From NCBI RefSeq assembly GCF_001672815.1, contig NZ_LZKK01000041.1, positions 1 to 49,679 of the forward strand: a DNA stretch of 49,679 nucleotides, written 5' to 3'. Both the position numbers and the translations under genes were made by a program. Positions 16,257 through 25,059 of the stretch are shown piece after piece. The notes beneath the pieces were generated by a model that saw nothing but the letters and a program-made list of their open reading frames with translations, was not told where the DNA came from and ran no database searches. Origin of the DNA: Mycobacterium sp. E796 (GTDB lineage: Bacteria > Actinomycetota > Actinomycetes > Mycobacteriales > Mycobacteriaceae). Numbering within the stretch: the stretch's first letter is position 1; each line of letters begins with the position of its first letter.

Positions 16257-17011
16257 CAGCAAACGATCGGTTGATCCGCCGCGAGGACCGCGACGGCATA
16301 GCCCTCCTGCTGCTCAACCGGCCGCGACAGCGCAACGCCCTGCGCTACGAGTCGTGGAGCGAACTGTCGGAGGTGCTTGACGGCGTCGTCGCGGATGACG
16401 TTCGCGGCGTCGTGCTGGCGGGCGCGGACGGCTTCTTCTGTGCGGGTGGCGATTTGAAGACCGGGCCGGCATACGGCAGCGGTCCGCTGGGCCCCGCCGG
16501 CCGGGTCGAACACGCCCAGCGGGTGATGGAACAACTCAAAGCGGTGCCGGTGCCGACCCTTGCCGCGGTCGAGGGCGCGGCCATCGGCCTCGGATGGAGC
16601 CTGGCCCTGTCGTGTGACCTCGTGGTGTGCGCGTCCGACGCCTACTTCGCCGCGCCGTTCGTGGCCCGCGCCGTGGTTCCCGACGGCGGGCTGGCGTGGC
16701 GCCTGACCCAGCAGCTCGGGAGGCACCGCGCGGCGTCGTTGCTGCTGCGTGGAACCCGCCTCTCGGCGGGAGACGCCGAGCGGCTGGGGCTGGTCACCGA
16801 TGTGGTGGAGCCGGGTTCGGCGATCGCGCGGGCGGTCGTCATCGCCGATGAGCTCGGCCAAGCCGACGCTGGGGCGGTCGAAATGACCAAGCGGCTGATC
16901 AATTCGGCCGAGGCCGCTCAGCTCGCCGCCTTTCACCCGCTCGAACTGGCGATGGCGACCGTGGCGCAACAACGTTCGGCGGCCGCCGACGGACGGGCCG
17001 CCTACTCCTGA
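16253..17011 (+). CDS. Crotonase-fold protein (enoyl-CoA hydratase/isomerase family)
   Basis: This 252-aa protein has 'LLLLNRPRQRNALR', 'LAGADGFFCAGGDL' and 'VEGAAIGLGWSLALSCDLVVC'. The first Glu position is Ser (GLGWS), and the second region is 'APFVARAVVPDGG' with an Asp but no Glu. I chose the GTG at 16253 because it makes the GTGA overlap with the upstream gene; a longer in-frame reading from 16199 lies inside that gene. It ends the operon and converges on the dehydrogenase at 17014 with only 2 bp between. Confidence 0.86.
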   Translation: MTANDRLIRREDRDGIALLLLNRPRQRNALRYESWSELSEVLDGVVADDVRGVVLAGADGFFCAGGDLKTGPAYGSGPLGPAGRVEHAQRVMEQLKAVPVPTLAAVEGAAIGLGWSLALSCDLVVCASDAYFAAPFVARAVVPDGGLAWRLTQQLGRHRAASLLLRGTRLSAGDAERLGLVTDVVEPGSAIARAVVIADELGQADAGAVEMTKRLINSAEAAQLAAFHPLELAMATVAQQRSAAADGRAAYS

Positions 17012-17013
17012 CA

Positions 17014-18216
17014 TCAGCGCGGCATACCCAAACCGACCGTGGAAATCAGGTCGCGTTGAATCTCGCTGGTGCCGCCGCCGATCGTGTGAAGCAGGGACAG
17101 CAAGAGGCCTTCCGAAAAGTGTCCGTCGAGCACGGCGCCGGGGTCATCCGGCATGAGTCCGCCTGCCGGACCGAGGATTTGGGCCCCGAGTCCGCGCAGT
17201 TCGGCGGTCAGTTCGGAGTGATATAGCTTCGACAACGACGGCAGCGCTGGATCCAGCGCGCCGGAAGCCTGTTGGTGCGCGACGCGATAGGACAAGGCGC
17301 GGCCCACCTCGACGCGTTCGACTGCGCGGGAAAGCGCTATGCGGTTGGCCGGATCGGACAGGGGGTCGTGCGTTGAGCCCTTCTGCGCGTGGCACCAGTC
17401 GACGAGCTCATCGAGATAACGCTGGGCTTGGGCCGCCCTGGTGACGTTTGACCGTTCGGCGTCGAGCAGCGCCTTCCCGACCGTCCACCCCTCCCCCTCG
17501 GTCCCGACGAGGTTGGCGGCGGGCACGCGCACACCGTCGAAGAACTCCTCGGCGAAAGTCGGGTAACCAGTCATGGACCGGATGGGCCGACGGGTGATTC
17601 CGTGACTTTCCATGTCGACGAGGAAGAACGAGATGCCGGCCTGGCGCTTGTCCGCCACGGGCGAGGTGCGGGCCAGCACGAAGATCCAGTCGGCCAGCAC
17701 GCCGTTGCTCGTCCAGGTCTTCTGGCCGTCCAGGACGTAGTCGTCGCCGTCTCGCCGGGCCGTCATGCGCAGCGACGCCAGGTCCGAGCCGGCCTCCGGC
17801 TCCGAATAACCCTGTGCCCACATCCGTTCCGAGCGTGCGATGGCCGGCAGGTGTTCCGCTTTTTGTTCGGGCGTCCCGTATCTGAACAAGACCGGCGCCA
17901 GCATGTTGACTCCATTGGTGTTCACCAGCGGTGCGCCCGCATAGGCTAGCTCCTCGCGAATGATCACCTGTTCGACGATCCCGCGTCCGCCGCCCTCGTA
18001 CTCGGCGGGCCAATGCGGCACAAACCAGCCCCGCTCGTGCAACTTCTTGCAGAATGCGACCGCACGCTCGTGGGCGTCGCGCGGTAGGTAGTCGGGATTG
18101 GCCGCGGTGCGCCGGAATTCGTCCGGGAGGTTGGCTGCCAGCCACTCGCGGATGGAGGCCCGCAGTGACTCGGTGCTCTTATCACCGCCGAAGCGAATGA
18201 TCGGTTTCAAAGGCAT
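17014..18216 (-). CDS. Acyl-CoA dehydrogenase (FadE-like)
   Basis: This 400-aa flavoprotein has 'GWFVPHWPAEYEGGGRG', the FAD/substrate motif 'QGYSEPEAGSDLASLRM', 'DGQKTWTSNGVLADW' and the C-terminal 'TIGGGTSEIQRDLIS'. The position of the catalytic Glu of medium-chain dehydrogenase (the E of EGT) is Gly here, as in mycobacterial ChsE-type dehydrogenases, where the base sits elsewhere. The start is the ATG at 18216, 2 bp after the stop of the upstream crotonase; a longer in-frame reading to 18771 lies inside that gene. It is probably the large subunit or a homotetramer; no small subunit is adjacent. Confidence 0.9.
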   Translation of the reverse strand: MPLKPIIRFGGDKSTESLRASIREWLAANLPDEFRRTAANPDYLPRDAHERAVAFCKKLHERGWFVPHWPAEYEGGGRGIVEQVIIREELAYAGAPLVNTNGVNMLAPVLFRYGTPEQKAEHLPAIARSERMWAQGYSEPEAGSDLASLRMTARRDGDDYVLDGQKTWTSNGVLADWIFVLARTSPVADKRQAGISFFLVDMESHGITRRPIRSMTGYPTFAEEFFDGVRVPAANLVGTEGEGWTVGKALLDAERSNVTRAAQAQRYLDELVDWCHAQKGSTHDPLSDPANRIALSRAVERVEVGRALSYRVAHQQASGALDPALPSLSKLYHSELTAELRGLGAQILGPAGGLMPDDPGAVLDGHFSEGLLLSLLHTIGGGTSEIQRDLISTVGLGMPR

Positions 18217-18218
18217 GG

Positions 18219-19031
18219 CTAGATACGCTCGGTGGGTTTGGAGCCCTTCTTCATCAGCTCCGCCATGAACTCCTGAAACTCTTTGCTGCCGGTCACCATC
18301 GCTTGCAGGTCGTTGGTCGTCTGTTGGTGGGTGCGGAACCCCATGGTCTCCCACGCACGGATGATCCCGGACTTGACGGCCTGCAGGGTGATCAGGGGCG
18401 CCTTCGCGATCTGTGCGGCCAATTCCTCGACGGTGTCCTCGAGCTGGTCGGCAGGCACCACGCGGTTGACCAGGCCGAACTCGAGCGCTTCCGCCGCGCT
18501 CAGCCGTTGAGCGGTGTACAGGTATTCGGCGGCCCGCTTGTAGTTCATGAACACCCAGGGCTCGAACATGGTCTCGGCGCCCGGCAGTCCGAAACCCGGG
18601 ACCAGGGGCATTTGGAACCACGCGTCCTCGGAACACACGGTGATCTCGGGGATCAGCGCCCAGGTCGTACCCCCGCCGATCGCATACCCATGCACCTGGG
18701 CGATCACAGGCTTGGGAAACTCCCACAACTTCAGCACCGGCCACAGGAACAACTGCGCAGCGGAACGCCACACCTTCCCGGACGCTTGCAGTTCGGCCAT
18801 GAACTCCGGGTACGCGCCGGTCGGAATATGGCCGGAGCAGAACCCCTTACCGTTGGCCTTGATGATGACGACCTTGATGTCATAGTCGTACTGTGCGTCG
18901 TCGAGCGCCTCGTTGACGCTGTGGACCATTTCCGAGCTCTGGGCATTGGCGGCGTCCGGGTTGTTGAGGATGATCCGCGCGATCGGGCCGTCCTTCTCAT
19001 AGATCACGTGCTCGAGCTCTCGCGTTTGCAT
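18219..19031 (-). CDS. Crotonase-fold protein (enoyl-CoA hydratase/isomerase family)
   Basis: This 270-aa protein has 'RIILNNPDAANAQ', 'IKANGKGFCSGHIP' and 'VHGYAIGGGTTWALIPEITVC'. The first catalytic Glu position is Thr, and the second region, 'MPLVPGFGLPG', has no Glu. The usual 'GGDL' loop is changed to 'GHIP'. It is the first gene of a two-gene minus operon with the dehydrogenase at 17014 and is divergent from the P450 at 19127. The start is the ATG at 19031. The shared promoter gap contains an ACA-N5-TGT site. Confidence 0.85.
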   Translation of the reverse strand: MQTRELEHVIYEKDGPIARIILNNPDAANAQSSEMVHSVNEALDDAQYDYDIKVVIIKANGKGFCSGHIPTGAYPEFMAELQASGKVWRSAAQLFLWPVLKLWEFPKPVIAQVHGYAIGGGTTWALIPEITVCSEDAWFQMPLVPGFGLPGAETMFEPWVFMNYKRAAEYLYTAQRLSAAEALEFGLVNRVVPADQLEDTVEELAAQIAKAPLITLQAVKSGIIRAWETMGFRTHQQTTNDLQAMVTGSKEFQEFMAELMKKGSKPTERI

Positions 19032-19087
19032 CGTTCGTCCTCCTCAACACCGGGCAGACGATCACCGCGTCGTCAGCATGGTGCAAC

Positions 19088-19104
19088 TATACAGATAATG
19101 TAAT
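19088..19104. promoter_or_regulatory. ACA-N5-TGT inverted repeat (candidate TetR-type operator)
   Basis: TATACAGATAATGTAAT: core ACA-GATAA-TGT, with the arms TACA/TGTA fully complementary. It lies in the 95-bp gap between the divergent crotonase (start 19031) and P450 (start 19127), 22 bp before the P450 start codon. It is followed by GTGTTC, a further half-site-like element. The same architecture occurs at 21160, 33025, 33091, 45239 and 46682. Confidence 0.5.
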
Positions 19105-19126
19105 AGTGTTCTTTGGCGGAGGGACG

Positions 19127-20329
19127 ATGCCGATGACGACGATCGAGTTACGTTGGGATCCATTCGACCGCGCGTTGCACCAGAACCCGTACGGGGTCTG
19201 GAAACGGCTGCGCGACGAAGCGCCAACTTACTACAACGACCAGTACGGCTTCTATGCTTTGAGCCGGTTCACTGACGTGATGGAAGCGTCGCTGGATACC
19301 GAGACGTTTTCCTCGTCGCACGGGATCACCCTCGACGCGATCACCGACGAGCCGTGGCCGCCGCCCAGGGCGATGATCATGATGGATCCACCCGACCACA
19401 CCGCAATGCGAAAGATGGTCAATCGCACGTTCTTTCGCACCCAGATCGCCCGGCTCGAGGACCGGGTCCGTTCGCTGTGCTGCGCCTACCTGGATGGGTT
19501 CGTCGGCGCCGAGGGCTTTGACTATGTGCGCGACTTCTCGATGAAGTTACCGGTGATGGTGATCAGCTCGCTGCTGGGCTTCCCCGAGGAAGACCACGAC
19601 AACCTGCGCGAGTGGTCGGATGCCCAGCTTCACCGCGACGAGGGCACGACTCAGCTGAACGAGGAGGGCCAGCAGGCCAACGCGAAGCTGCTGGGCTACT
19701 ACGCCGATCAGATTCAGCGACGGCGGGCCGCGCCGGCCGACGACATCGTCGGCAACCTGATGACTTCCGACCTGGTTCAGGCGGGCCGCGAAACCCGTCG
19801 CCTGGACGACGGCGAAGTGTTGATGTTCATCGCGATGATCAACGTCGCCGGCAACGAGACGGTTGCGCGCCTGCTGGGATGGGCCGCGCTGACCCTGGCG
19901 CGGTACCCCGACCAGCGAGCCAAGCTAGTTGACCGCCCGGACCTGATCGGAAACGCCGTCGAGGAACTGTTGCGTTACGACGCGCCGTCGCCCGTACAGG
20001 GCCGCTACACGAAACGCGACGTCACCTACAACGGCACGCTCATCCCGGCTGGCTCACGCGTTGCCCTGCTGACCGGGTCGGCGGGCCGCGACGAACGCCA
20101 ATACGAGAACCCGGACGTCCTCGACGTCGAACGCGCGGGAATCCGCCACATCAGCTTCGGCCACGGTTCGCACTTCTGCCTGGGCGCGGCGCTGGCCCGC
20201 CTGGAGGCCCGCGTCGCCCTCGAAGAGACGTTGAAGCGCTTCCCGACCTGGGACGTTGACCCTGGTGCGGTGACGTACGTGCACACCAACTCCGTGCGCG
20301 GCCCCGCCAGCGTGCCGATTCGGCTGTGA
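19127..20329 (+). CDS. Cytochrome P450
   Basis: This 400-aa soluble bacterial-type P450 has the I-helix 'VAGNETVAR' with the acid-alcohol pair E244/T245, the ExxR motif E280-R283 (EELLR), and the heme loop 'FGHGSHFCLGAALARLEAR' with Cys351 as the heme ligand. It needs ferredoxin and reductase, neither of which is in the window. I chose the ATG at 19127 because the ribosome binding site GGAGGG lies just upstream; a GTG at 19106 is in frame but has no such site. It is co-transcribed with the crotonase at 20326 (GTGA overlap). It probably hydroxylates a hydrocarbon or terpenoid position. Confidence 0.93.
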   Translation: MPMTTIELRWDPFDRALHQNPYGVWKRLRDEAPTYYNDQYGFYALSRFTDVMEASLDTETFSSSHGITLDAITDEPWPPPRAMIMMDPPDHTAMRKMVNRTFFRTQIARLEDRVRSLCCAYLDGFVGAEGFDYVRDFSMKLPVMVISSLLGFPEEDHDNLREWSDAQLHRDEGTTQLNEEGQQANAKLLGYYADQIQRRRAAPADDIVGNLMTSDLVQAGRETRRLDDGEVLMFIAMINVAGNETVARLLGWAALTLARYPDQRAKLVDRPDLIGNAVEELLRYDAPSPVQGRYTKRDVTYNGTLIPAGSRVALLTGSAGRDERQYENPDVLDVERAGIRHISFGHGSHFCLGAALARLEARVALEETLKRFPTWDVDPGAVTYVHTNSVRGPASVPIRL

Positions 20330-21123
20330 CTCCCGGCCTTTCAGTCCGCACGGAAGGCGCGGTGCTCTGGTTGGTCTTGGACCGCCCCGAAGCCGGCAAT
20401 TCGGTGACGCGGGCGGTGCAGCAGGCCCTCATCGAAAACCTGCGGTCAGCCTCCGACGAGCCAGGTGTCAGGGCGGTGGTGCTTACCGGCCGCGGTGACA
20501 AGCATTTCTGTACGGGACCTAATCTGCGAGACCCGGGAATGCAGCCGAAGAAGGACCGCGTAGCCGGTGACGCCGCCCGCATCCTGCGTACCGGGTCCCA
20601 GGCGGTGGTGTCCGCGTTGCTCGACTGCGAGAAGCCCGTTGTATGCGCGCTAAACGGGATCGCCGCCGGCGTGGGCGCCAGCATGGTGCTGGCGTGTGAC
20701 CTCATCGTGGCCTCCGAAAACGCACGCATCATCGAGCTTTTCGCGAGGCGTGGGCTCGCACCCGACGGGGGTGCCGCCTATCTGCTGGCGCGCAAGGTCC
20801 CCTTCAACGTCGCAAAGCAGCTCCTGTTCTTCGGTGAGGAACTGTCCGCGGCCGAGGCCGAACGCCTCGGCCTGGTCAACAAGGTCGTCGCCGCCGACGA
20901 CCTTGAAGCCGAGACCGCCACCTGGGCCCAGCGGCTTGCTAATGGGCCCACCCGTGCGCTGGCGGCGGCCAAGGCGATGCTGAATCAAGCGTTCGACGTC
21001 GACCGCGAAGCCGCGTTTCGCACCGAGGCGCTGTTGGTGGAGCAGGTCGCCGCGACCGATGACGTTGCCGAGGGCATGGCGGCCTTCGCCGAGCGCCGCG
21101 ATCCGAACTTCCGTGGACGCTGA
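20326..21123 (+). CDS. Crotonase-fold protein (enoyl-CoA hydratase/isomerase family)
   Basis: This 265-aa protein has 'LVLDRPEAGNSV', 'LTGRGDKHFCTGPNL' and 'LNGIAAGVGASMVLACDLIVAS'. The first catalytic Glu is Ser (GVGAS); the second region reads 'ELFARRGLAPDGG', with Asp in the 'PDGG' motif. The usual GGDL loop is 'TGPNL'. It starts with GTG at 20326, overlapping the P450 by 4 bp. Pairing with a P450 suggests action soon after activation of the oxidised product, but the reaction is not evident. Confidence 0.86.
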   Translation: MTPGLSVRTEGAVLWLVLDRPEAGNSVTRAVQQALIENLRSASDEPGVRAVVLTGRGDKHFCTGPNLRDPGMQPKKDRVAGDAARILRTGSQAVVSALLDCEKPVVCALNGIAAGVGASMVLACDLIVASENARIIELFARRGLAPDGGAAYLLARKVPFNVAKQLLFFGEELSAAEAERLGLVNKVVAADDLEAETATWAQRLANGPTRALAAAKAMLNQAFDVDREAAFRTEALLVEQVAATDDVAEGMAAFAERRDPNFRGR

Positions 21124-21159
21124 GCCCTCGCGGTTGCCGCGATGACGCGATCGGATGAC

Positions 21160-21176
21160 AGAACACTCAGTGTTAA
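21160..21176. promoter_or_regulatory. ACA-N5-TGT inverted repeat (candidate TetR-type operator)
   Basis: AGAACACTCAGTGTTAA: the inner AACACT-C-AGTGTT is a perfect 13-bp palindrome, and the core is ACA-CTCAG-TGT. It lies in the 121-bp gap between the crotonase stop (21123) and the SDR start (21245). It marks a probable separate promoter for the SDR to cyclase operon. Confidence 0.5.
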
Positions 21177-21244
21177 TCTGTCTCTCGCCGCGAGCCGGTG
21201 GAGGCCCGCTCCCCGATGCCGTCCCAGGGCGTGAGGAGAAGCGA

Positions 21245-22060
21245 ATGACGCTGCACCGTAACGCCGCGTCGCTGGACGGCCGGGTCGCCGTCGTCACGGG
21301 CGGGGGCGGTGGGATCGGAAGCGCGATCGCCGCGGCCCTCACCGAATTCGGCGCACGGGTGGCCATCTGGGAAAAGGACCAGCCGAGTGCCACGGAGGTG
21401 GCCGCGCGGGTCGGCGGCCTCGCGTGCGTCACCGACGTACGCGAGGCCGAACAGGTCGACGCGGCGCTGGCCACGACCGTCGACGCGCTGGGGGTTCCTA
21501 CGATCCTGGTGAACAATGCCGGCGGGGTGTTCTGGTCGGGCCTGCTGGACACCTCGCCCAACGGCTGGGATGCCCTGATCCGGATCAACTTGACGCAGGT
21601 GCTGCTCTGTACGCAGCGCATCGCCCGGGCCCTGGTCGAGGCCGGGCAAGGCGGCAGCGTCATCAACATCAGCACCATCGAGGCGGTACGGGCCGCGCCC
21701 GGGTTTGCCGCCTACGCCGCGGCCAAAGCGGGCGTGGTCAACTTCACCAAGACGGCCGCGCTGGAACTGGCGCCGCACAACATCCGGGTCAACGGGCTCG
21801 CGCCCGACTTCACGCTCACCGAAAGCCTGGCAAAGATGGCGCCCAACGGCGTCGAGAACGCCAAACTCATGGTGCCGATGGGCCGCGCCGGTCACGTCGA
21901 CGAAATGGCCGGGGCCGCAATCTTCCTCGCCAGCGACCTCAGCGCCTACGTGACCGGGCAGACGCTGCACGTCGACGGCGGGACATCGGCGGCCGGCGGG
22001 TGGTATCACCATCCGCAATCGGGGCGCTACATACTCGGCCCGCCGACCCCGGTGCCCTAG
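21245..22060 (+). CDS. Short-chain dehydrogenase/reductase (SDR)
   Basis: This 271-aa SDR has the cofactor motif 'VVTGGGGGIG', 'NNAGGVFWSG', Ser/Thr at 143-144 in 'NISTIEAV', Y157 and K161 (YAAAK), and the C-terminal 'GQTLHVDGG'. It would oxidise a hydroxy group or reduce a keto group. I chose the ATG at 21245 because GTGAGGAGAAG lies just upstream; an in-frame ATG at 21155 would sit inside the candidate operator and lacks this site. First gene of a four-gene plus operon. Confidence 0.9.
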   Translation: MTLHRNAASLDGRVAVVTGGGGGIGSAIAAALTEFGARVAIWEKDQPSATEVAARVGGLACVTDVREAEQVDAALATTVDALGVPTILVNNAGGVFWSGLLDTSPNGWDALIRINLTQVLLCTQRIARALVEAGQGGSVINISTIEAVRAAPGFAAYAAAKAGVVNFTKTAALELAPHNIRVNGLAPDFTLTESLAKMAPNGVENAKLMVPMGRAGHVDEMAGAAIFLASDLSAYVTGQTLHVDGGTSAAGGWYHHPQSGRYILGPPTPVP

Positions 22061-22064
22061 CCCG

Positions 22065-22601
22065 ATGCAGGATGCTGAAGTTCGGGATCTGTTGGCGAAG
22101 GAGGAGATTCGTCAACTGCCCTACCGTTACGCCGCCGCGATCGAAGCACGGGATGTCGACGCGATGGCCGAACTGTTCGTCCCACACGCCCGCTTCGGCG
22201 ACCACGGAGAGGGTAGCGAGGCGCTGCGTCGGCTGATGTCGGCCAGCGGCGACGCGAGCGTGTTCGCCGTCATCCTTGTCGCCAACCACCTCGTCGAGCT
22301 GGAGACCGAGGACCGCGCCCACGGGCAGGTCTGGGCCCAGTGCTTCGCCCAGACCCACGCCGACGGGTTCGTCGAACAGCTCATCAAGTACGAGGACCGC
22401 TACGAATGCCACGGCGGGCGTTGGCTTTTCCTGCACCGAAGGCATCGCCTGTATTACGGCGTGAGCCGCCGCACGTCGCCCCTGACACAACCAGCCGCCT
22501 CCTGGCCCCAAAATCAGACTGGTGTCGGTGACCTGCCGTTGACCGACCCGGTCTTCACGGCGTGGTGGCAGAGCAAAGGCGAAGGGGAAACGCGGCCGTG
22601 A
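22065..22601 (+). CDS. SnoaL-like / NTF2-fold protein
   Basis: This 178-aa protein starts 'VRDLLAKEEIRQLPYRYAAAIEARDVDAMAELFVPHARF', the typical SnoaL-like helix, followed by strands ending 'RWLFLHRRHRLYYG'. It is similar in plan to the protein at 2305 and probably acts as an isomerase, dehydratase or hydrolase on a pathway intermediate. It follows the SDR by 4 bp, and its stop overlaps the lactonase start by 4 bp. A specific function cannot be assigned. Confidence 0.8.
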   Translation: MQDAEVRDLLAKEEIRQLPYRYAAAIEARDVDAMAELFVPHARFGDHGEGSEALRRLMSASGDASVFAVILVANHLVELETEDRAHGQVWAQCFAQTHADGFVEQLIKYEDRYECHGGRWLFLHRRHRLYYGVSRRTSPLTQPAASWPQNQTGVGDLPLTDPVFTAWWQSKGEGETRP

Positions 22602-23545
22602 GCGCCGCCCATTGCCTGGCCGAAGGGCTTTCCTTCCCCGAGAGCCCGGTCGTATTCGACGATGGCTCCGTCGTGGTATCGGAGATGGCTGCCGGCAGGA
22701 TCACCCGCGTCCGCCCGGACGGCGTCACCGAGACGTTCGCCGAGACCGGCGGTGGCCCCAACGGGGTGGCCCGGCTTCCCGACGGTCGGCTGGTGGTCTG
22801 CCAGAACGGCGGTTCCACCTTCGGGCTCGGGCCGTGGCCGTACGAGTTTGTCGGCTGTGCAACGCTTTTCCGGCCGATGGGGCCGCCCGACCACCCGGTC
22901 GTTCCCGCGCTGCAGCTGGTCGAAGCCGGCGGTCAGGTCAGCACCCTGTTCACCGAATTCGCCACGCGCTCCGGCGGCACGCTGGCGCTGATGCGACCCA
23001 GCGACATCTGCGTTGACGGCCATGGCGGCTTTTATGTCACCGATGGCGGAGCCACGCGCAACCGCAGCCGCGGCATGACGGGACTGCTCTACGGCACCGT
23101 CGACGGTGGGCTTCGCGAGATCGTCTACCCGCTCGAGATGCCCAACGGGGTGGCCCTGTCCCCGGAAGGGGCACTGCTCTACGTGGCCGAAACCCGCACG
23201 CGCCGGGTCTGGGAATTCACGCTCGACAGACCGGGCGTGGTCGGCCGGGCGCGCGGTCTGGCGACGGTGCCCAGCGGCGGCCCGCTGAATGTCGGAGGGG
23301 CCGACGGGCTGTGTGTGGACGGGGCCGGGCGGATACTCGTCGCGACCCTGGGGACGGGCGGTGTCACCGTCTTCTCGCCGACCGGCGAACAGTTGGGCGC
23401 GATTCCGGCTGACGACCCGATGACGACCAACGTCGCGCTGAGCGCCGATGGCGACACGTTGTTCATGACGCTCGCCTCATCGGGGCGACTGGTCATGGTG
23501 AAGAACTGGCGGGAACGCCTCGGCGCTGCCCGGGCGTCGCCGTGA
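22598..23545 (+). CDS. SMP-30/gluconolactonase-type hydrolase
   Basis: This 315-aa six-bladed beta-propeller belongs to the SMP-30/lactonase family. The metal-site signatures are visible: 'FPESPVVFDDGSVVVSEM' near the N-terminus, 'MPNGVALSPEGALLYVAET' in the middle and 'GGADGLCVDGAGRILVAT' later, giving the expected Glu, Asn and Asp ligands. It would hydrolyse a lactone, for example one produced by a Baeyer-Villiger type step. I chose the GTG at 22598 for the GTGA overlap; an upstream in-frame GTG at 22562 lies inside the SnoaL-like gene. The next gene, a cyclase, also overlaps by 4 bp. Confidence 0.86.
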   Translation: MSAAHCLAEGLSFPESPVVFDDGSVVVSEMAAGRITRVRPDGVTETFAETGGGPNGVARLPDGRLVVCQNGGSTFGLGPWPYEFVGCATLFRPMGPPDHPVVPALQLVEAGGQVSTLFTEFATRSGGTLALMRPSDICVDGHGGFYVTDGGATRNRSRGMTGLLYGTVDGGLREIVYPLEMPNGVALSPEGALLYVAETRTRRVWEFTLDRPGVVGRARGLATVPSGGPLNVGGADGLCVDGAGRILVATLGTGGVTVFSPTGEQLGAIPADDPMTTNVALSADGDTLFMTLASSGRLVMVKNWRERLGAARASP

Positions 23546-25038
23546 AGCTGGTCCGGCGGCGGCTGCGCTCGCCGTTCGCTCCCGCCGGAAGACCACTGCT
23601 GATATCCGGCGCGGTCATCCCAACCCTCGTCGGCGCAGCGGTGATCGCCGCACTGGCCCTGTGGGGTCTCCCGACCAGCACGGCGCTAGCCCAACCACAC
23701 GTGCTGAAGTTCAATATCGTAGCGGCGCTGTGCTATTGCGCCATCAGCCTGCCCTCCGCGGTGATCTTCGGCTACCAGTGGATGAGCCTGCCGGCTGGCG
23801 CGAGCGATGCCACCGCACGGCGCGTCGTCTTGGCCATACCAAGGAGAATGGCAGTCGTCCACGGGACCGTGTGGTCCACGGCCAGCGCGGTTTTCGTGCT
23901 CATAAACCTCGGCACACCGTGGCTGGCGGCAACGCTGGGCGTGTCGATGATCCTGGGCGCCATCGTGACAACCGCACTGTCTTACTGGATGTGCAAGATC
24001 GCGCTGCGGCCGACGGCGGCCAGGTTGCTCACCGAAGACCCGCCGACACAACCTCAGGGACCAGGCCTTCGGCTGCGTGCCGTGAGCGCCTGGGTGATCG
24101 GAACGGGTGCACCGCTCCTGATGGTCATACTGGTTGCCGCCAGCGCCTTGGCCGTCGACTATCCGGCGCACCGCCTCGCGCTCACCGTCCTGGTACTCGG
24201 CGGCTGCGCCATGGCCTGCGGCCTAGTGGTCGCAGCATTCACCGGGTCGGCCATAGCCGACCCCATCGATGACGTGACGCGCGGCATGCAACGCGTGCAA
24301 CGCGGCGAATTCGACGTGTCCGTCGCCGTTTTCGACGCCTCCGAGCTGGGACTGCTGCAGGCCGGCTTCAACACGATGGCGACCGGGTTGCGTGACCGCG
24401 AGCGAGTCCGCGACCTGTTCGGCCGCCACGTCGGCCGTGAGGTGGCCCGTCGAGCGGAGCAATTCGCCGGCGCGGGTGACCGGATCGAGTTCGACGGGGT
24501 CAACCGCGACGTCGCGGTGTTGTTCGTGGATCTGGTGGGCTCGACACGGCTGGCCATCACAGTGGAGCCCCACGAGTTGCTCGCTACGCTCAACGAGTTT
24601 TTCGCGGTAGTGGTGAACGTCGTCGAACAAAACGGGGGTCTTGTCAACAAGTTCGAAGGGGACGCCGCGCTGGCAATTTTCGGCGCTCCCGTCGACGACG
24701 TCGATTGCGCCTCGCACGCGCTGGCGACCGCGCGTGAACTCAACAGGTTGCTGAATCCGTCCGGCGCGCCAATCAGGGCCGGCATCGGCGTGTCGGCCGG
24801 CATGGCGGTGGCCGGCAACGTCGGTCACCCTGGCCGCTACGAGTACACGGTGATCGGTGACCCGGTGAACGAGGCGGCGCGGCTGACCGAGGTCGCCAAG
24901 CTGTCGGGTGGGGTCGCGGCGTCGGCCGCGGCACTGGCCAGGGCCGGTCAGGAGGAGTCGGGGCGGTGGCGGGTCGTCGACTCCAAAGTGCTTCGTGGGC
25001 GCGCCAACCCGACCGATATCGCCGTCCCGGTCGATTGA
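23542..25038 (+). CDS. Membrane class III adenylate cyclase with HAMP domain
   Basis: This 498-aa protein has about six hydrophobic segments (residues ~18-230), then a HAMP-like linker ('AIADPIDDVTRGMQRVQRGEFDV') and a class III cyclase domain. Metal Asp residues are D330 (FVDLVGST) and D374 (KFEGD); K370 and D440 (YTVIGD) fit adenine recognition; N443 and R447 fit the transition-state pair. All key residues are present, so it should make cAMP. The plan matches the mycobacterial Rv1318c-Rv1320c/Rv3645 type. The GTG start at 23542 overlaps the lactonase by 4 bp, so a signalling enzyme is translationally coupled to catabolic genes. Confidence 0.92.
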   Translation: MKLVRRRLRSPFAPAGRPLLISGAVIPTLVGAAVIAALALWGLPTSTALAQPHVLKFNIVAALCYCAISLPSAVIFGYQWMSLPAGASDATARRVVLAIPRRMAVVHGTVWSTASAVFVLINLGTPWLAATLGVSMILGAIVTTALSYWMCKIALRPTAARLLTEDPPTQPQGPGLRLRAVSAWVIGTGAPLLMVILVAASALAVDYPAHRLALTVLVLGGCAMACGLVVAAFTGSAIADPIDDVTRGMQRVQRGEFDVSVAVFDASELGLLQAGFNTMATGLRDRERVRDLFGRHVGREVARRAEQFAGAGDRIEFDGVNRDVAVLFVDLVGSTRLAITVEPHELLATLNEFFAVVVNVVEQNGGLVNKFEGDAALAIFGAPVDDVDCASHALATARELNRLLNPSGAPIRAGIGVSAGMAVAGNVGHPGRYEYTVIGDPVNEAARLTEVAKLSGGVAASAAALARAGQEESGRWRVVDSKVLRGRANPTDIAVPVD

Positions 25039-25059
25039 CGTGCAGGTGCGTGAGCCAGA

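Noticed and set aside
17011..17014. Terminators between convergent genes (1170/1176, 17011/17014, 25038/25060)
   Set aside because: The gaps are 2 to 21 bp and show no hairpin followed by a T-run.
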